DNA of 64,000 bases from CAIMFV01 sp040757715 (GCA_040757715.1 JBFLWS010000012.1:29602-93601); one strand, 5' to 3'. Positions 10,347-18,479 are shown, numbered from the stretch's first letter. Made by a program: numbers and translations. Notes: generated by a model from the letters alone, not told the origin.

Positions 10347-11846
10347 ATGACTATCGAGCCTGCAGCCGAGGGGCTGGCGGGGGCGCTCGGCCCTGGCCTT
10401 GATCCCGGCGACGAGATCGCGCCGAAAATAGCCGGGGCGCGAACGCCATTCGGCGCCTGGAAGCTGAGCCGCGCGGCCTGGGCCTGGGCCCTCTACGAAG
10501 GCGGGCGCGACCCCTATGTGATCCTCATCACCATCTACATTTTCGGGCCCTATTTCGCCAATGTGGCGGTGGGCGATCCGATCCGGGGCCAGGCGCTGCT
10601 GGCGGATATCGGCACCATCTACGGCTTGATCGCTGCGATCACCGGACCGCTGCTCGGCGCGGCGGTGGACCGGCTCGGCCGGCGCAAGCCCCTGCTCCTG
10701 GGCACCAACATCCTGCTGCTGCCGCTCATCGTCGCCCTCTGGTGGGTGAAGCCGGCGGGCCAGGGCGGCATGCCCATCATCACCGCGGCGGTGATCTTCG
10801 GCGCCATCGGCGTGCTGTTCGCCTATAACGAGGTGCTGCACAATTCGCTGCTGGCTCGAGCCGCCACGCCGCAGACGGCTCCACAGACCTCCGGCCTCGC
10901 CTATTCCTTGGCCAACGCCATTTCGGTCTTGTCGCTGACCTTTGTGCTGTGGGCCTTCGCCCTGCCCGGCAAGGTGCATTGGGGCTTTGTGCCGAGCCAT
11001 CCCTTGTTCGGCCTTGATCCGGTGAGCCACCAGCCGGACCGTATCGTCGCGCCCATAGCCGCCGTGCTCATGGCGGTCGGGGCTGTGCCGTTGTTCCTGT
11101 TTACGCCCGATGCGCCGGCCACGGGGGCGAAGGCGAGCGAGGCGTTTCGCCATGCGCTTTCCAGTCTCGCCGCCACGCTGCGATCGCTGAAGGGCCACCG
11201 CGACGCCGCCATCTATCTTGGCGCGCGCATGCTCTACACCGACGCCAAGACGGCGCTTCTCTTGTTCGGGGGCGTCTATGCGGCAGGAGTGATGCACTGG
11301 GGCGTGCTGGAGATGCTCGCCTACGGCATCTTGCTGAGCGTCTTTGCCGTGTTCGGCGGCTTCGCGGGCGCCTGGCTCGACCAGCGGGTCGGCCCCAAAC
11401 TCGCGATCCAGATCGAGGTCATGGGCTCCTTCGCCTGTCTCGCCGCCACCATGGGCATGCGACGCGATCAGATTCTCTACGTGCTGCCCTACGCTCCGGC
11501 CGCCCACGCGCCCCTGTGGAACGGCCCCATGTTCCAGACCCTGCCGGAGGTGCTGTATCTGACCATCGGCTTCGGCACGGCCATCTTCGTCACCGCCGCC
11601 TATGGCTCCAGCCGCACCTTCCTCACCCGCCTCGCGCCGCCGGACCAGTCGGCGGCCTTCTTCGGCCTCTACGCCCTCTCGGGGGCGGTGACCATGTGGC
11701 TGGGCTCGTTGCTGGTGCGCCTGTTCACCGAAGGCTTTCACAGCCAGCAGGCGGGCTTCCTTCCCATCGCCGGACTGCTCCTGCTGGGCTTTGTCGGCAT
11801 GGGGTTCGTGCGCGATCCGAGCCGGATGCGTCGCCCTGCGGATTAG
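10347..11846 (+). CDS. UMF1-family MFS transporter
   Basis: A 499-residue polytopic inner-membrane protein. The first segment WALYEGGRDPYVILITIYIF followed by a cytoplasmic loop with DRLGRRKPLLLG matches the UMF1/Atg22-like branch of the major facilitator superfamily; about 12 hydrophobic segments can be traced. Substrate is unknown; members are linked to amino-acid or metabolite efflux. ATG at 10347 was chosen because GGGAGGAGA lies just before it. The gene ends convergently with the last pseudopilin gene, stops overlapping by 4 nt. Confidence 0.85.
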   Translation: MTIEPAAEGLAGALGPGLDPGDEIAPKIAGARTPFGAWKLSRAAWAWALYEGGRDPYVILITIYIFGPYFANVAVGDPIRGQALLADIGTIYGLIAAITGPLLGAAVDRLGRRKPLLLGTNILLLPLIVALWWVKPAGQGGMPIITAAVIFGAIGVLFAYNEVLHNSLLARAATPQTAPQTSGLAYSLANAISVLSLTFVLWAFALPGKVHWGFVPSHPLFGLDPVSHQPDRIVAPIAAVLMAVGAVPLFLFTPDAPATGAKASEAFRHALSSLAATLRSLKGHRDAAIYLGARMLYTDAKTALLLFGGVYAAGVMHWGVLEMLAYGILLSVFAVFGGFAGAWLDQRVGPKLAIQIEVMGSFACLAATMGMRRDQILYVLPYAPAAHAPLWNGPMFQTLPEVLYLTIGFGTAIFVTAAYGSSRTFLTRLAPPDQSAAFFGLYALSGAVTMWLGSLLVRLFTEGFHSQQAGFLPIAGLLLLGFVGMGFVRDPSRMRRPAD

Positions 11847-12403
11847 GGAGAAACGCGCGTGACCTTCGCCGACAGACGGGGGCGGAAATAGAAGGTCTCG
11901 TTGAACTGCAGACCGTTGGGCAGCACCACCGAAATCGGCGAGGTGTAGTGGTAATGCACGTCGGCGATGATGGCGTTGTCGCCGCTGTTGGCGATGAGGC
12001 CGGTGGGAAGCCCGGTGATGGTGGCCCCGACGGTGTTGGCGGTGAGACCGCCATAGCCGTCGCTCCAGTCCACAATGGCCTGGGCGCTGGCGTTGCCGGT
12101 GACGCTGGTCAGGCGCATCTGCAACGGCGAGGTGGCCAAGGGCTGCATAATCACGGCGCCCGCCGCGAAGATATTGGCGACATCGGTGTCGTGCAGGGTC
12201 TGGGCCTGAGCGGCGAGGTCGCCGATGGAAGCCGCCACCGAGGTGGCGCGGCGCTGCGCCATGAAGCCTTGCCCCAACTCGCCAAGCCCGAAGAACATCA
12301 GCATCAGCACCGGCGCGATGAGGGCGAACTCCAGCGCCGAAACGCCGCGGCGATCGCGCCAAAGCACGGTCCAGATTCTGCGTCGGGCGGAGCGCTGCGC
12401 CAT
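11843..12403 (-). CDS. TadE/TadG-like pseudopilin
   Basis: A 186-residue protein with a basic N-terminus, then RDRRGVSALEFALIAPVLMLMFFGLGEL (given here as family signature G-V-S-A-L-E-F followed by a hydrophobic helix, ~19-45). That is the class IVb pseudopilin pattern: a glycine at the cleavage site and Glu5 of the mature protein. The rest is a beta-rich periplasmic domain. It is third in a tight leftward operon (1-nt gap to the previous gene). In Tad systems TadE/TadF/TadG-type minor subunits prime or anchor the pilus. It lacks the large von Willebrand-like domain of full TadG. Confidence 0.85.
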   Translation of the reverse strand: MAQRSARRRIWTVLWRDRRGVSALEFALIAPVLMLMFFGLGELGQGFMAQRRATSVAASIGDLAAQAQTLHDTDVANIFAAGAVIMQPLATSPLQMRLTSVTGNASAQAIVDWSDGYGGLTANTVGATITGLPTGLIANSGDNAIIADVHYHYTSPISVVLPNGLQFNETFYFRPRLSAKVTRVSP

Positions 12404-12404
12404 G

Positions 12405-12956
12405 TCAGCTATAGGGCTCGTTGCGGAAGGCCGCTGAAGACGTCAGCAGGGTCGCGCCGTTGTTGAGAAGGTGGAGGCCCTGGTTGAGAAAGGGCGTGAG
12501 GGGCGTCCATTGGTAATAGGCGGTGACCAGCACGATGTCCCCGGCGTTGCCGGTGTTGAAGGTCAGGTTGGCGTTGGAGAACTGCCCATTGGTCACGGGA
12601 TTGGGGCTCGAGGCGCTGGAGAAGCTCGTGAAGACCTGCACATTGACCGACAAATTCGAGCTGCAGTTGGTCCCCGCCCAGCTCATGTTGCTGCAAATAG
12701 ACGAGGCGAAGGTGGCGGCGGTGGCGCCGCCCGCCTTCTGAAGTTGGCCGGTGCGGATGGTGCGCGCAGTCTGGGCGGTGGCGGAATCGAGGCTCACCTG
12801 CGCCAGATAGATGAAGCCGAGATCGAACACGCACATCAGCATGAAGATGAACGGCGTGGCGATGAGGGCGAACTCCAGAGCCGTGGCGCCGCGCTGGTCG
12901 CGACGAAAGCCGCGGCGCTTTTTGCTGGGCGGCGATGACGGTCGACGGCGCAGCAT
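12405..12956 (-). CDS. TadE-like pseudopilin
   Basis: A 183-residue protein with a strongly basic N-terminus (RRDQRGATALEFALIA, ~18-33), the processing site G|ATALEF and a hydrophobic helix continuing to ~50. This is the TadE signature. The remaining ~130 residues are a Ser/Asn/Thr-rich exported domain with two Cys in CSNMSWAGTNC that could form a disulfide. It is the middle gene of the leftward minor-pilin operon, 7 nt after the previous gene. The prepilin peptidase encoded nearby (cpaA) is the expected processing enzyme. Confidence 0.87.
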   Translation of the reverse strand: MLRRRPSSPPSKKRRGFRRDQRGATALEFALIATPFIFMLMCVFDLGFIYLAQVSLDSATAQTARTIRTGQLQKAGGATAATFASSICSNMSWAGTNCSSNLSVNVQVFTSFSSASSPNPVTNGQFSNANLTFNTGNAGDIVLVTAYYQWTPLTPFLNQGLHLLNNGATLLTSSAAFRNEPYS

Positions 12957-12963
12957 GAGATTC

Positions 12964-13464
12964 CTAGCCGCCAGGCGTGACCAGGCCCGGGGCGGCCGCC
13001 GCCGCGGCCGAAAGCGCAGCGGCCGCTCCAGCGCCGAGGTTGGGCATGCCGCCGCCGCTCGTGCCGCCGCCGGAGCCGCCGCTCATGGAGGTCGGGGCGC
13101 CGTTGCGCACCACGGCCTGGCAATTGGGCGCGCAGGCCATGTCCGTGCGCGCGCCGCCGCGATAGACGGTCACCCGCCCGACATTGGCCGATCCCACCAC
13201 CACATCGCCCTGATAGAGCGTGCGGCCATAGGCGTCCAAGACGATCACGTCGGTCTGCCCGAAGCTCTTGCCGATGACATAGAGCGTATGGCTGTCCACC
13301 ACGGTGACATCGGCCACCGAGGGATTGCCCACCACCACCGACTGCACGGCGCCGCCGATGGGTAAGCGTTGCGAGTGGTCGATGGAGATGACCAGCGTCT
13401 CCGCGTGAGCTGACGCGGCGAGGCCAAAAGCGAGGCCAGCGATGAGGAAGGCGGGTACGCGCAT
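12964..13464 (-). CDS. Pilus-assembly N-terminal-domain protein (CpaC-like secretin N-domain, stand-alone)
   Basis: A 166-residue exported protein with signal peptide (cleavage after AHA, ~21). The ~75-residue domain that follows contains SQRLPIGGAVQSVVVGNPS and ADVTVVDSHTLYVIG, the same fold as the N-terminal pilus-assembly domain of the CpaC secretin at 16135. It has no secretin core. The tail is Gly/Ala-rich with a low-complexity end. It heads the leftward operon and is divergent from the pilin cluster. It probably acts in the periplasm with the secretin; the corresponding Caulobacter gene belongs to the cpaI-cpaL group, but I cannot assign a letter. Confidence 0.75.
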   Translation of the reverse strand: MRVPAFLIAGLAFGLAASAHAETLVISIDHSQRLPIGGAVQSVVVGNPSVADVTVVDSHTLYVIGKSFGQTDVIVLDAYGRTLYQGDVVVGSANVGRVTVYRGGARTDMACAPNCQAVVRNGAPTSMSGGSGGGTSGGGMPNLGAGAAAALSAAAAAAPGLVTPGG

Positions 13465-13789
13465 GTCGGCGATGCCTTGATCTTATGAGAGTGGCGCCGG
13501 AAGGAACCGGCCTTGCGATGCTCGCGCCATTTGGTGAACAAACCCTTCAAGGCGCCGGGACGAAGTCGCATTTCAGTCAGAGATGGTGTTGCGCGAATTA
13601 AGTAATAGAAAAACTTAATTAGCAACCATTAACTATATGACGGGATTAATATCAAATAAACCACAATAAAAATTCGAACATGGCTTCCCGTTCATCAGCA
13701 ATTAACTGCGCCGGGCCAAAGTGTTCGTGTGTTTAGGGGGTTCAGCGAGCGGATTGCTCCAGCCCCGCTCGCGACCAAAGGAGATCAGC
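13465..13789. promoter_or_regulatory. Divergent control region between minor-pilin operon and flp pilin cluster
   Basis: No coding sequence is credible. The middle (about 13590-13710) is strikingly AT-rich compared with the window. It contains a perfect dyad AATTAAG (13596-13602) / CTTAATT (13614-13620) and five TTAA words. CtrA sites in Caulobacter are TTAA-N7-TTAA; the spacings here (N13, N10, N13) do not fit, so no CtrA site is claimed. The first pilin has a clear AAGGAG ribosome-binding site at the 3' end of the region. Confidence 0.5.
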
Positions 13790-13954
13790 ATGTCCAAGTT
13801 TGTCACCCGTTTCGTGAAGGACGAGTCCGGCGCCACCGCTATTGAATATGGCCTGATCGCCGCCCTCATCGCCGTGGTGGTGATCGGTGCGGTGACCGCC
13901 GTCGGCACCAACCTGAGCGGCAAGTTCAACAACATCGCCAACGCCGCGAAGTAA
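13790..13954 (+). CDS. pilA: Flp-type class IVb major pilin (copy 1)
   Basis: A 54-residue prepilin. A short basic leader ends at Gly14, followed by ATAIEYGLIAALIAVVVIG, the Flp signature with Glu5 and Tyr6 of the mature subunit. The C-terminus is GKFNNIANAAK. CpaA should cut after Gly14, and the ~40-residue mature pilin polymerises into the Tad pilus. ATG at 13790 has AAGGAGATCAGC directly before it; longer in-frame starts upstream are not needed. A small hairpin TTCGGC/GCCGAA immediately after the stop and a larger one at 14064 could stabilise its mRNA. The symbol is by analogy with Caulobacter. Confidence 0.93.
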   Translation: MSKFVTRFVKDESGATAIEYGLIAALIAVVVIGAVTAVGTNLSGKFNNIANAAK

Positions 13955-14061
13955 TTCGGCGGAGGCCGAATATGCATCGGCCTCAAAGTGGTTCTAGTAG
14001 TGTGATGCGTAAGTAGAAGAGCGCCCAAAGACCGAGTGATGGGTCTTGAGAGTTTAGACTT

Positions 14062-14097
14062 GGCGGCCGCGGCGTAATTGCGTCGCGGCCGTTTGCT
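14062..14097 (+). terminator. Hairpin between pilin 1 and pilin 2, probable attenuator/terminator
   Basis: CGGCCGCG (14064-14071) pairs perfectly with CGCGGCCG (14084-14091). The stem can extend inward with GCG/CGT and a G-T wobble to a small AATT-type loop. It is followed by TTTGCTT, a short imperfect T-run. It sits 25 nt before the ribosome-binding region of the second pilin, so partial termination here would favour the first pilin. Confidence 0.5.
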
Positions 14098-14121
14098 TGA
14101 GACGACCCAGAGGAAGAGACG

Positions 14122-14289
14122 ATGACGGCCTCGCTGTTGCGGCGCTTTTGGCGAGATGAAAACGGCGCCACCGCCATCGAGTACGGCTTGATCGCCGCGC
14201 TTATCGCCGTGGTGGTGATCGGATCGGTGACGGCGGTGGGAACCAATCTGAAGGGTAAGTTCAACAACATCGCCAATGTCGCGAAATAG
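14122..14289 (+). CDS. Flp-type class IVb pilin (copy 2)
   Basis: A 55-residue prepilin, too short for many ORF cut-offs. Leader MTASLLRRFWRDENG, then the processing site and ATAIEYGLIAALIAVVVIG, identical to copy 1 over this stretch, and C-terminal GKFNNIANVAK. The copy 1/copy 2 mature regions differ at only a few positions, so this is a recent tandem duplicate. AGGAAGAG precedes the ATG by 4 to 5 nt. Function: alternative or additional major subunit of the Tad pilus. Confidence 0.92.
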   Translation: MTASLLRRFWRDENGATAIEYGLIAALIAVVVIGSVTAVGTNLKGKFNNIANVAK

Positions 14290-14321
14290 CGGGCCGGTCA
14301 GGTGCGGAGTGGAGAGAATTG

Positions 14322-14486
14322 ATGCGCCGATTCCTCAATAGACTCCTCGGCGACGCCAGCGGCGCGACCGCCATCGAATATGGCCTCATCGCCGGGCTCG
14401 TCGCTCTCGTGGTGGTGGCCGCGGCGACCCAGCTGTTCACCAAGAGCGGCATGACCTTCAACAACATCGCCAACGCGGTGAAATAG
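14322..14486 (+). CDS. Flp-type class IVb pilin (copy 3, divergent)
   Basis: A 54-residue prepilin. Leader MRRFLNRLLGDASG, then ATAIEYGLIAGLVALVVVAA. The core ATAIEYGLIA matches the other two copies, but the C-terminal half (TQLFTKSGMTFNNIANAVK) has diverged. GGAGAGAATTG precedes the ATG. It lies 32 nt after copy 2. It could be a minor or specialised pilin rather than a redundant major subunit. Confidence 0.9.
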   Translation: MRRFLNRLLGDASGATAIEYGLIAGLVALVVVAAATQLFTKSGMTFNNIANAVK

Positions 14487-14565
14487 GCCGCGCTGCGCAA
14501 CACAATCTTCAGCATGCGGCGATTAGGTTTCGCCGATCCAGCATGGAATTGTGGTGGCGGCTCAG

Positions 14566-15084
14566 ATGTCGGCGACGATCGCGCTTCTCGCGCTCTTGGT
14601 GTTTCCTGCCGTGGTGATCGCAGCGGCGGTGCGCGACGCAACCTCCTACACCATCCCCAATTGGATGAGCGGGCTTGCCGCCCTTTGCTTCTTTCCGGCG
14701 GCGTTCATCATGCATTTGACCTTGGCGCAGTGGGGCGTCGCCCTCGGCGTCGGTCTGGCGGCCTTGGCGGCCGGGATCGTCATGTTCGCCCTCGGCTGGA
14801 TCGGCGGCGGGGACGCCAAGCTGTTCGCCGCGTGCGGCCTTTGGCTCGGCTGGCCGGCGTTTCTACCCTTTCTGCTGTGGACAGCCCTCGCAGGCGGTGT
14901 GCTGGCGACCGGTCTCCTGGTGGCGCGAAAAGGCGCGCGCGCCTGGCCGGTGGCGGGTCCTCAATGGCTGGTGCGGCTATTGTCCCCGGAAGCCGCCGTG
15001 CCCTATGGCGTGGCCATCGCCGTGGGCGCCCTGGCGAGCTTCCCCGAAAGCGTGCTGATGCTCTCCCGCGGCGCCGGCGTCTGA
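14566..15084 (+). CDS. cpaA: Prepilin peptidase CpaA (TadV), A24 family
   Basis: A 172-residue inner-membrane aspartic protease that removes the leaders of the Flp pilins and TadE-like pseudopilins. Five to six hydrophobic segments are visible. Catalytic aspartates are in RDATSYTIPN (~23) and in the GGGDAKL motif (~89, the GxGD signature). It lacks the N-terminal methylase domain of PilD, as normal for TadV. The reading frame begins with two GTG codons at 14551 and 14554; the ATG at 14566 is the more likely start. It follows the third pilin closely, so it belongs to the pilin operon. Confidence 0.92.
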   Translation: MSATIALLALLVFPAVVIAAAVRDATSYTIPNWMSGLAALCFFPAAFIMHLTLAQWGVALGVGLAALAAGIVMFALGWIGGGDAKLFAACGLWLGWPAFLPFLLWTALAGGVLATGLLVARKGARAWPVAGPQWLVRLLSPEAAVPYGVAIAVGALASFPESVLMLSRGAGV

Positions 15085-15235
15085 GCACCTTTTACGCGTC
15101 GCAGCGACCTGAATCTTCAATTCAGTAAACAGGTTTAGCTCGGCGTTAACTTGAACCTCGTCATGCTGACGCAGAACGCGAACTGCGGCCAATACCGTAG
15201 TCGCGTCGAGTTTTCGATCGTGGGAAAGGCTCGCC

Positions 15236-16138
15236 ATGGGCCCCAAGCGCCTCATCATACTGGCCATCGCGCTCGTCGCTGCGGTGGGCGCCGCCCTGCT
15301 CGTGCGCATGCTGGGCGGCGGCGATCATAATTCGCAGGCCGCGACAGTGGGCGCGCCGCGAGCGATTCAGCCCTCGCAGATCAAGGTGCTGGTGGCGGCG
15401 CGCGACCTCGCCGTCGGCGATCGGCTCAACGACAGCGATCTCGCCTGGCAGCCCTGGCCTGCGGACGGCCTCAACCCCGCCTTCGTCACCGGCGGTGCCG
15501 CGCCTCCGGACGCCGCCGGCAAGGCCGCGACCGGCGACAAGGTGGCGGCCCTCGCCGCCAACGCCGCCGACAAGGCCAAGAGCGCCATGTCGGGCATGAA
15601 TACGGGCCCCAGCGCCATGTTCATCGGCGCCGTGGTGCGCGAGACGGTGTCGAAGGGCGAGCCCCTGACGGAGAAAAAGGTGGTGCGCGCCGGCGCTTCG
15701 GGCGTCATGGCCGTGCGCCTTGAGCCTGGCATGCGGGCCATGGCCGTGCCCCTCTCGGCCGAAAGCTCGGCTGGCGGCTTCATCCTGCCCGGCGATCATG
15801 TGGACGTGGTGCAGACCCGAAAGATCGAGGGCCCCCAGGTGGTGTCCTCCACCGTGATGAAGAACGTGCGCGTGCTGGCGGTGGACCAGAACGCCGGCCG
15901 CATGGACAAGATCGCCACCCTTGGCGCCACGGCGACCCTGGAAGTGGCCCCTGAGCAGGCTGAAGCCCTGGTGCTGGCCCGTGCTCAAGGGGAGCTGACC
16001 CTGGTGCTGCGCTCCTACGCCGACGCCGCCGGCCCTACGGTGGAAGGCCGGATCAAGCGCGCCCAGGACCTGATCACGCCGCAGGTGGTGCACGTCTTCC
16101 GCGGTGGGGCGGCGGCTGATGTAAGGGTGGCGCGATGA
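15236..16138 (+). CDS. cpaB: Flp pilus assembly protein CpaB (RcpC)
   Basis: A 300-residue periplasmic protein anchored by an N-terminal hydrophobic segment (~5-24). An SAF-like domain follows (IKVLVAARDLAVGDRLND, ~45-62), then the RcpC/CpaB region with AVPLSAESSAGGFILPGDHVDV (~168-190, periplasmic, contacting the secretin). An Ala/Lys-rich insertion at ~95-125 is long for the family. About 150 nt separate it from cpaA, so a second promoter is likely there; this spacer has a CTGAAT/ATTCAG palindrome (15111-15127). Its TGA overlaps the ATG of cpaC. Confidence 0.93.
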   Translation: MGPKRLIILAIALVAAVGAALLVRMLGGGDHNSQAATVGAPRAIQPSQIKVLVAARDLAVGDRLNDSDLAWQPWPADGLNPAFVTGGAAPPDAAGKAATGDKVAALAANAADKAKSAMSGMNTGPSAMFIGAVVRETVSKGEPLTEKKVVRAGASGVMAVRLEPGMRAMAVPLSAESSAGGFILPGDHVDVVQTRKIEGPQVVSSTVMKNVRVLAVDQNAGRMDKIATLGATATLEVAPEQAEALVLARAQGELTLVLRSYADAAGPTVEGRIKRAQDLITPQVVHVFRGGAAADVRVAR

Positions 16139-17796
16139 TCGGCGGCGCAGCCAAGCTCCCGCGCGCGCTTCTTGCGATCGCCGCGCTCTGCCTCGCCGCC
16201 CATGGCGCGACCGCCGCCGACTATGCAAGTCTCGCTGGCAAGCCCACCAAGGGCCGCGAAGCCCAGAGCCGCAGCAAGGTCCCCACTCAGGCGCAGCCCG
16301 CCCCGGTGATCGAAGCGCCGCCCACGGGCGGGACGGTGAAGGTGGATATCGGCGGGGCTGCGACCCGAGTGCTCAGCTTGCCGCGGGGCAAGTCGGCGGT
16401 GATCGAGCTGCCGGTGGATGCCCGCGACGTGCTGGTTTCGGACCCCAAGGTGGCCGAGGCCGTGCTCTCCACGCCCCGAAAGATCTTCATCCTGGGACAG
16501 GGCGCCGGAACCACCGATGCGGTGTTCTTCGACAGCGCTGGACGCCAGCTGCTGCGCCTCGACATTCGCGTCAGCCAGGACGTGGCGGCCCTCGCCGACG
16601 TGGTGAACCGGGTCATCCCCGGCGCGGCGGTGAAGGTCGAGGCGGTGAACGACAACATCGTGCTCTCGGGCCAGGTGGCCAATGCGAGCGATGCTGACAA
16701 GGTGGTGCGTCTCGCTCAGGGATATGTGGCCAAGCCTGAGCTCGTTCTGAACATGCTGTCCATCGCCGGGCGCGATCAGGTGATGCTGAAGGTGCGCATC
16801 GTCGAGGTGAACCGCTCGGTGATCAAGCAGCTGGGCTTCAATCTGAACGAGGTGCTCGGTCAGGTGGGCGCCAATCAGTGGCTCGCCGGCATCACCCCGA
16901 CCTACAGCGTCAACGGCTCGCTGCTGGGCGGGGTCACGGGCGGCTATCAGATCAACACCACCACCCAACCCGAATTGCAGGTGCCCTGCGGCGCTGGCTT
17001 CCCCACGGGCTCGCTCTGCCCAGCGGTGGTGCATGGCCCTACGTCCGGCTATTCCAACTGGAACGCCGCCACGCCCCAGAGCACCGCGGGCTCCACCGGC
17101 GTGAACAAGGCCAGCGCCATGATCCAGGCCTTCGAGCGCGTGGGCCTGATGCGCACTCTGGCCGAACCGAACCTCACCGCCGTTTCGGGCGAGAGCGCCA
17201 AGTTCCTCGCCGGTGGCGAATTCCCGGTGCCTGTCTCCCAGGACAACAACGGGCGCGTCACGGTGGAGTTCAAGCCCTTCGGCGTCGGCCTCGGCTTCAC
17301 GCCGGTGGTGCTGAGCGACGGGCGCATTTCGCTGAAACTGTCCACCGAAGTGTCCGAGCTCTCCAGCGTCGGCGCCTTCACCCTCGCCTCCTCCAACAAC
17401 AGCTCGCTCCTGTCGGTGCCGGCCCTGACCGTGCGCCGCGACGAGACCACGGTGGAGCTGCCCTCCGGCGGGGCGATGATGATCGGCGGGCTCTTGCAGT
17501 CCACCACCAAGCAGACCCTCGACAGCGTCCCGGGCCTGATGCAGCTGCCGGTGCTGGGCGCACTGTTCCGGTCGCGTGATTTCCAGAATAACGAGAGCGA
17601 ACTGGTGGTGCTGGTCACCGCCTACATCGTCAAGCCGGTGCGCCCGGATCAGCTGGCGACGCCGGCGGACGGCCTTGTCATCGCCTCCGACCTCGACACG
17701 AATATCCTCGGCCGGCTGAACAAGAGCCTGGGCAAGGCGCCGAAGGCGGGAGAGACTCAAACCTATCAGGGACCCTATGGCTATGTCGTCGACTGA
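16135..17796 (+). CDS. cpaC: Tad pilus secretin CpaC (RcpA)
   Basis: The 553-residue outer-membrane channel through which the pilus exits. Signal peptide (~1-27, ending ATA), pilus-assembly N-terminal domain (~60-140, KSAVIELPVDARDVLVSDP), BON-like/N1 domain (~150-200, NIVLSGQVANASDADKV), then the secretin core (~210-530), with VPVSQDNNGRVTVEFKPFGV and the C-terminal MIGGLLQS and PVLGALFRS motifs. Ends before it with an ATGA overlap with cpaB, and its 3' end overlaps cpaD by 20 nt, so translation of the three genes is likely coupled. Confidence 0.95.
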   Translation: MIGGAAKLPRALLAIAALCLAAHGATAADYASLAGKPTKGREAQSRSKVPTQAQPAPVIEAPPTGGTVKVDIGGAATRVLSLPRGKSAVIELPVDARDVLVSDPKVAEAVLSTPRKIFILGQGAGTTDAVFFDSAGRQLLRLDIRVSQDVAALADVVNRVIPGAAVKVEAVNDNIVLSGQVANASDADKVVRLAQGYVAKPELVLNMLSIAGRDQVMLKVRIVEVNRSVIKQLGFNLNEVLGQVGANQWLAGITPTYSVNGSLLGGVTGGYQINTTTQPELQVPCGAGFPTGSLCPAVVHGPTSGYSNWNAATPQSTAGSTGVNKASAMIQAFERVGLMRTLAEPNLTAVSGESAKFLAGGEFPVPVSQDNNGRVTVEFKPFGVGLGFTPVVLSDGRISLKLSTEVSELSSVGAFTLASSNNSSLLSVPALTVRRDETTVELPSGGAMMIGGLLQSTTKQTLDSVPGLMQLPVLGALFRSRDFQNNESELVVLVTAYIVKPVRPDQLATPADGLVIASDLDTNILGRLNKSLGKAPKAGETQTYQGPYGYVVD

Positions 17797-18478
17797 TCGC
17801 GCAAAATATTGGCGGACAGCGGCTGGCCTGGCCGCCGGGCTCGGGCTCATCAGCGCTTGCGCCGCGCCGCACAAGTCCGACCCCACCGTGGTGGCGCAGC
17901 CGAAGCTGCCCACCGAGCAGTTCAGGCCGGTGGTGGAGACCCATCCAGTGGACCTCGCCCTCGCCGTCCATCCGCAGGGCGCCCTGTCCGAGCATCAGAA
18001 ATCGGCCCTCCTGGACTTCGCCCAGCGTTGGCGTGACGCCGGCGGCGATAGCGTCACCGTGCGCAGTCCGGACGACGGCGACGGGAAGCTGATGGGCGCC
18101 AACGCCGTGGCCGCGCTGACCGACGCCGGCGTGCCGATCGGCTCGATCCGACAGTCCACCGGACCGGCTAGTCCGGCTGGCGCCGTCATCGCTCTCAGCT
18201 TCGAAGCGGCGGTGGCGCGCGGGCCGGATTGCGCCGGCCATTGGGACAATATGGCCGCCACAGGCCAGAACAGGGCCTATGCGCACTTCGGCTGCGCCGA
18301 CGCCGCCAATCTCGCCGCCATGGTGGCCGATCCGCACGATCTGACCCGCCCGAAGACCGAGACGCCATACGACGCCACCCGTCGCGAGACGGTGCTCGGC
18401 AAGTATCGCAAGGGGGAGCTCACCTCGTCGCAGAAAGACGATCAGGCCACCGGCGCCATTTCTCAGGCGGTGAAATAA
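17777..18478 (+). CDS. cpaD: Pilus biogenesis lipoprotein CpaD (RcpB-like)
   Basis: A 233-residue lipoprotein with a signal peptide ending in ISAC (~residue 26). The mature domain has the CpaD features: SEHQKSALLDFAQRW, a VRSPDDGDG loop and HFGCADAANLAAMVADPHDL near the C-terminus. CpaD is thought to help localise or assemble the CpaC secretin in the outer membrane. The ATG at 17777 lies inside cpaC; a second ATG two codons later is equally possible. cpaE starts 1 nt after its stop. Confidence 0.9.
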   Translation: MAMSSTDRAKYWRTAAGLAAGLGLISACAAPHKSDPTVVAQPKLPTEQFRPVVETHPVDLALAVHPQGALSEHQKSALLDFAQRWRDAGGDSVTVRSPDDGDGKLMGANAVAALTDAGVPIGSIRQSTGPASPAGAVIALSFEAAVARGPDCAGHWDNMAATGQNRAYAHFGCADAANLAAMVADPHDLTRPKTETPYDATRRETVLGKYRKGELTSSQKDDQATGAISQAVK

Positions 18479-18479
18479 G

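Noticed and set aside
10218..12362. Long open frame (over 700 codons) on the minus strand opposite the MFS and pseudopilin genes
   Set aside because: It reads as His/Arg/Gln-rich low-complexity protein, the usual shadow of a GC-rich gene in the opposite frame, and it lies over well-supported genes.
13596..13649. CtrA-binding sites in the pilin promoter
   Set aside because: TTAA pairs are present but spaced N13, N10 and N13 instead of N7; no match to the consensus.
15111..15127. CTGAAT-N5-ATTCAG palindrome before cpaB as another site for the 58-64 kb response regulator
   Set aside because: Half-sites CTGAA/TTCAG are spaced by seven bases, not six, so out of phase with the other three sites; noted only as a possible separate operator.
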